DNA of 5,573 bases from an uncultured Amylibacter sp. (GTDB taxonomy: Bacteria > Pseudomonadota > Alphaproteobacteria > Rhodobacterales > Rhodobacteraceae): assembly GCA_938001995.1 (NCBI GenBank), contig CALLAV010000130.1:1-5573 (forward strand). The letters run 5' to 3'. Shown one piece after another: positions 5,361 through 5,573 of the stretch (the first letter of the stretch is position 1; each line of letters begins with the position of its first letter). Under the pieces are notes generated by a model that did not search any database, was not told where the DNA came from, and saw only the letters and a list, made by a program, of their open reading frames with translations. The position numbers and the translations under genes were made by a program.

Positions 5361-5389
5361 AAGTTACGCAGCCCTGTGATCAATCGCAA
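5361..5389 (-). promoter_or_regulatory. Candidate promoter of the metallopeptidase gene
   Basis: On the minus strand TTGCGA (5389-5384), 17 bases, TAACTT (5366-5361) is a moderate sigma-70-like match, giving a leader of roughly 20-25 bases before the start at 5331. The spacing is right but each box has mismatches. Confidence 0.4.
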
Positions 5390-5392
5390 GAC

Positions 5393-5437
5393 TTGACGCA
5401 ACACCGTTCACGGGGCAAGACGGAAAGAAAAAAGAGG
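5393..5437 (+). promoter_or_regulatory. Upstream signals of the DedA-like gene
   Basis: TTGACG at 5393-5398 is a good -35-like hexamer on the plus strand, but no good -10 follows at 16-18 bases. The ribosome-binding site GAGG at 5434-5437 lies eight bases before the GTG start and settles the start choice. Confidence 0.4.
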
Positions 5438-5445
5438 CATCAGCA

Positions 5446-5573
5446 GTGCTACGCAAACTTTATGATTGGACAGTGTCCCTAGCCATGACGAAATGGGCTT
5501 TGGCGGCGCTTGCGATGATTTCCTTTGTGGAAAGCTCTTTCTTTCCGATCCCACCCGATATTTTACTGATTCC
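5446..5573 (+). CDS. YqaA/DedA-family membrane protein, N-terminal part (cut by window end)
   Basis: Forty-two complete codons are present before the window ends. The protein starts with GTG, preceded by GAGG eight bases upstream; no ATG is available in frame nearby upstream. Residues L2-R-K-L-Y-D-W8 lead into a hydrophobic helix (about 17-28), and then comes the signature E29-S-S-F-F-P-I-P-P-D38, in which the acidic residues and the FPIPPD turn are typical of DedA/SNARE-associated membrane proteins, especially the YqaA branch. DedA relatives are inner-membrane proteins linked to lipid-carrier or phospholipid translocation and envelope integrity; the precise role of YqaA proteins is less clear. 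It is divergent from the metallopeptidase across a gap of about 114 bases, so the two could share regulation. The assignment rests on a short but distinctive piece. Confidence 0.82.
   Translation, partial: MLRKLYDWTVSLAMTKWALAALAMISFVESSFFPIPPDILLI

Noticed and set aside
1..5573. CRISPR array, insertion sequence or defence cluster
   Set aside because: No spaced direct repeats, transposase motifs, terminal inverted repeats or defence-related domains were seen in any frame.

Overview
The window reads like a piece of chromosome from an alphaproteobacterium, most probably of the Rhodobacterales/Roseobacter group. The grounds are protein resemblance recalled from memory (L27, the long L21, the YpfJ-type metallopeptidase, the DedA-type start), strong TTGAC -35 boxes with GC-rich stretches after the -10, and moderate-to-high GC. 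No database search was possible. Nothing here looks like a phage, transposon, CRISPR array or plasmid backbone. It is mostly an ordinary housekeeping region.

Region 1 (1-1840, all on the minus strand) is a ribosomal cluster. Transcription runs from rplU (L21) to rpmA (L27), separated by 11 nt, and meets a strong intrinsic terminator at 803-832. Beyond it lie a RimJ/RimL-like GNAT acetyltransferase and the start of a LysE/RhtB exporter. These two overlap by an ATGA and are probably translated as a pair. The notable feature is L21: to a normal ~103-residue core it adds an Ala/Lys/Pro-rich linker and a C-terminal helix-hairpin-helix-like domain, making 232 residues.

Region 2 (1841-2036) is the rplU control region. 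A promoter-like pair (TTGACT, 17 nt, GATAAG) is followed at once by a terminator-shaped hairpin (1945-1970 plus a U-rich tail) and then by about 100 nt containing several small hairpins before the L21 ribosome-binding site. The hairpin is either the end of the upstream gene's transcript or part of a regulatory leader.

Region 3 (2037-3956, minus strand) is one large gene encoding a TPR-repeat protein fused to a sulfotransferase domain, with clear PAPS-binding motifs.

Region 4 (3957-4473) carries two convergent class II tRNA genes, tRNA-Ser(CGA) on plus and tRNA-Leu(CAA) on minus. Each has a candidate promoter, and candidate terminators lie between them.

Region 5 (4474-5573) holds a membrane-anchored YpfJ-type neutral zinc metallopeptidase on minus and, divergently, the GTG-started beginning of a YqaA/DedA-like membrane protein cut by the window end.

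No clearly new multi-gene system is visible. The best candidates for a second look are the extended L21 with its unusual leader, and the TPR-sulfotransferase, whose substrate is unknown.
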